NCBI GenBank assembly: GCA_028698765.1
Contig: JAQVVW010000075.1
Coordinates: 1-6,765 of the forward strand
Origin: Methanoculleus sp.
GTDB lineage: Archaea > Halobacteriota > Methanomicrobia > Methanomicrobiales > Methanoculleaceae
DNA: 6,765 bases
Direction of reading: 5' to 3'
The notes below the pieces were generated by a model. The model did not search any database. It was not told the origin of the DNA and saw only the letters and a list, made by a program, of their open reading frames with translations. Below, piece after piece: positions 6,108 to 6,765 of this stretch. The first letter of the stretch is position 1. Every line of letters begins with the position of its first letter. A program made the position numbers and the translations under genes.

Positions 6108-6114
6108 CAGTGCA

Positions 6115-6128
6115 TGGGGATATCCCCA
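6115..6128. repeat. 14-bp perfect palindrome TGGGGATATCCCCA
   Basis: The sequence equals its own reverse complement over 14 bases. This is the symmetry expected of an operator for a dimeric DNA-binding protein, though it is about 240 bases upstream of the isf promoter and behind the PPOX gene. No neighbouring regulator gene is in the window. A chance or repeat-element origin is equally possible. Confidence 0.6.
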
Positions 6129-6264
6129 CGGTCCACTGTACGGGACTTTTCACGAACCCGAACGGTTCTGTCGATCGCCTACATAGGCGCCACCTGCGGC
6201 ACAAGAGAACCTGGGAGAAGGCCGCGGAGATTGTCCACGACAGATTCCGGCAGGGATCCCGCAG

Positions 6265-6270
6265 AAAAAA
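6265..6270 (-). terminator. T-run terminator of the PPOX gene
   Basis: On the minus strand six Ts begin 2 bases after the TAA stop at 6272-6274 of the PPOX gene (AAAAAA on the + strand at 6265-6270). This is the usual form of an archaeal intrinsic terminator. It suggests the gene is transcribed alone and not through to isf. Confidence 0.6.
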
Positions 6271-6271
6271 G

Positions 6272-6676
6272 TTAAAGTATCTTCTCTCCCGCCTTCGGCC
6301 CGGGAGTGCACTCGTAGACCTCGCGGATCTTCACGATGAGAAGGTTCTTTGCCGGGGCCTTCGCCATCTTCGCGTGGACGGTAAACTGCATCTTCTCAAA
6401 CTCCGGGCCGCTTGAGCGGATCTCGACGTCGCCCTTGACCTGGAAGCAGCCCTTCGTCTCGGGCCCCCATATGTAGATGGAGATCTTCGGATTTTCCTGG
6501 ACGTTTGCGAGCGTCTTCTTCATGAAGTTGTCCGCGATCCAGATCGTCTCGTCATCGACGAGTTCAACAAACCCGATCGGCACCACGTTCGGCCAGCCGT
6601 CCTTTGATGCCGTGGCGACCGGGAAGGCCTTCATCGTCCGAAACGCCGTCTTCATCTCTTCAGTAAGTGCAACCAT
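6272..6676 (-). CDS. Pyridoxamine 5'-phosphate oxidase (PPOX) fold flavin/F420-binding protein
   Basis: 134 residues, a complete small split-barrel protein. The N-terminal half has the family pattern: FPVATASKDGWPNVVPIGFVEL (about 18-39) forms the first strands, and TIWIADNFMKKTLANVQENPKISIYIW (44-70) contains the Asn/Lys-Lys-Thr region that contacts the cofactor phosphate. QVKGDVEIRSSGPEFEKMQ and the C-terminal LLIVKIREVYECTPGPKAGEKIL fit this family. Such proteins bind FMN or, in many actinobacteria and archaea, F420. The reaction catalysed is not predictable from this sequence, and true pyridoxamine phosphate oxidase activity is unlikely at this size. ATG 6676 is supported by a GGTGA site 6 bases upstream. 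A TATA box upstream and a T-run right after the stop make it a single-gene unit. Confidence 0.87.
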   Translation of the reverse strand: MVALTEEMKTAFRTMKAFPVATASKDGWPNVVPIGFVELVDDETIWIADNFMKKTLANVQENPKISIYIWGPETKGCFQVKGDVEIRSSGPEFEKMQFTVHAKMAKAPAKNLLIVKIREVYECTPGPKAGEKIL

Positions 6677-6682
6677 CGCTTT

Positions 6683-6718
6683 TCACCGGTATGATCTCTC
6701 GAGTGCAGGTTTAAAAAT
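6683..6718 (-). promoter_or_regulatory. TATA box and ribosome-binding site of the PPOX gene
   Basis: Read on the minus strand, ATTTTTAAA (6718-6710) is a good archaeal TATA element, 34-42 bases before the ATG. A start about 25 bases downstream of it gives a leader of roughly 12-15 bases containing GGTGA (6687-6683), which matches the complement of the archaeal 16S 3' end and sits 6 bases before the start codon. Confidence 0.65.
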
Positions 6719-6765
6719 GGGGCCCCGTGAACGACGGGCTGCGGTGGAGCCGGTGGGGCATGCGC

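Larger units (their letters stand above)
5881..6264. other. Gene-poor, hairpin-rich spacer between isf and the PPOX gene
   Basis: About 380 bases hold no convincing gene. The short open frames on either strand show no recognisable protein. Both flanking genes run on the minus strand, so this DNA lies downstream of the PPOX terminator and upstream of the isf promoter. The stretch 5985-6110 is very GC-rich with separate G-tract and C-tract blocks; the right part (6130-6264) is of ordinary composition. Inside are a 6-bp stem at 5894-5907, 10-bp stems at 6001-6026 and 6085-6107, GGCC-TTC-GGCC at 6070-6080, a 14-bp palindrome at 6115-6128, GAACC/GGTTC at 6154-6168, CGCCTA-CA-TAGGCG at 6176-6189 and GGGATCCC at 6253-6260. 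It may be a dispersed intergenic repeat, but only one copy is visible here. Confidence 0.6.

Noticed and set aside
6085..6189. CRISPR-like or tandem repeats in the spacer
   Set aside because: The inverted repeats differ from one another in sequence and spacing. No direct repeat with regular spacers is present.
6110..6415. 101-codon + strand frame running from the spacer into the PPOX gene
   Set aside because: About half of it is antisense to the PPOX gene. The spacer part is basic and suggests no family I know. A decayed gene fragment cannot be excluded, but nothing supports it.

Overview
The window looks like chromosomal DNA from a methanogenic euryarchaeon, most likely of the order Methanomicrobiales (Methanoculleus-like). 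This placement is an inference from gene content: an archaeal-type CobY guanylyltransferase, an archaeosine radical SAM enzyme (RaSEA), a TIGR00300/LOR-SDH family protein, and a methanogen-type iron-sulfur flavoprotein. It also rests on high GC, TATA-box promoters, GGTGA/GAGG ribosome-binding sites, T-run terminators and a tRNA gene without encoded CCA. No species was confirmed by search.

Layout, left to right. Bases 1-1543 hold the end of a cobalamin (B12) lower-loop gene pair on the + strand. cobD (cut by the left edge) supplies the aminopropanol-phosphate arm, and cobY, overlapping it by 13 bases, activates adenosylcobinamide phosphate with GTP. Bases 1635-2864 (+) encode a TIGR00300 family protein, a probable archaeal ornithine cyclodeaminase for proline synthesis, with its own probable promoter. 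It converges on raSEA (2861-3847, -), and the two genes share a CTAG in which each strand reads a TAG stop. raSEA starts back to back with a secreted, C-terminally anchored surface protein (3876-4961, +), with only 28 bases between the start codons.

Next comes tRNA-Ser(UGA) at 5001-5085 with a TATA box 28 bases upstream and a T-run downstream. It carries G15 and C48, the position modified to archaeosine by the ArcS-RaSEA pathway. On the minus strand follow an iron-sulfur flavoprotein (5156-5830) and a PPOX-fold flavin/F420-binding protein (6272-6676), each with its own promoter. Between them lie about 390 bases without a convincing gene. This stretch holds two perfect 10-bp hairpins, smaller stem-loops, a 14-bp perfect palindrome and strong G-tract/C-tract strand asymmetry. 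It is the least explained part of the window.

The genes are mostly short independent units in housekeeping metabolism (cofactor synthesis, amino-acid synthesis, tRNA modification, redox/oxygen defence). I see no insertion sequence, CRISPR array, phage gene or defence island.
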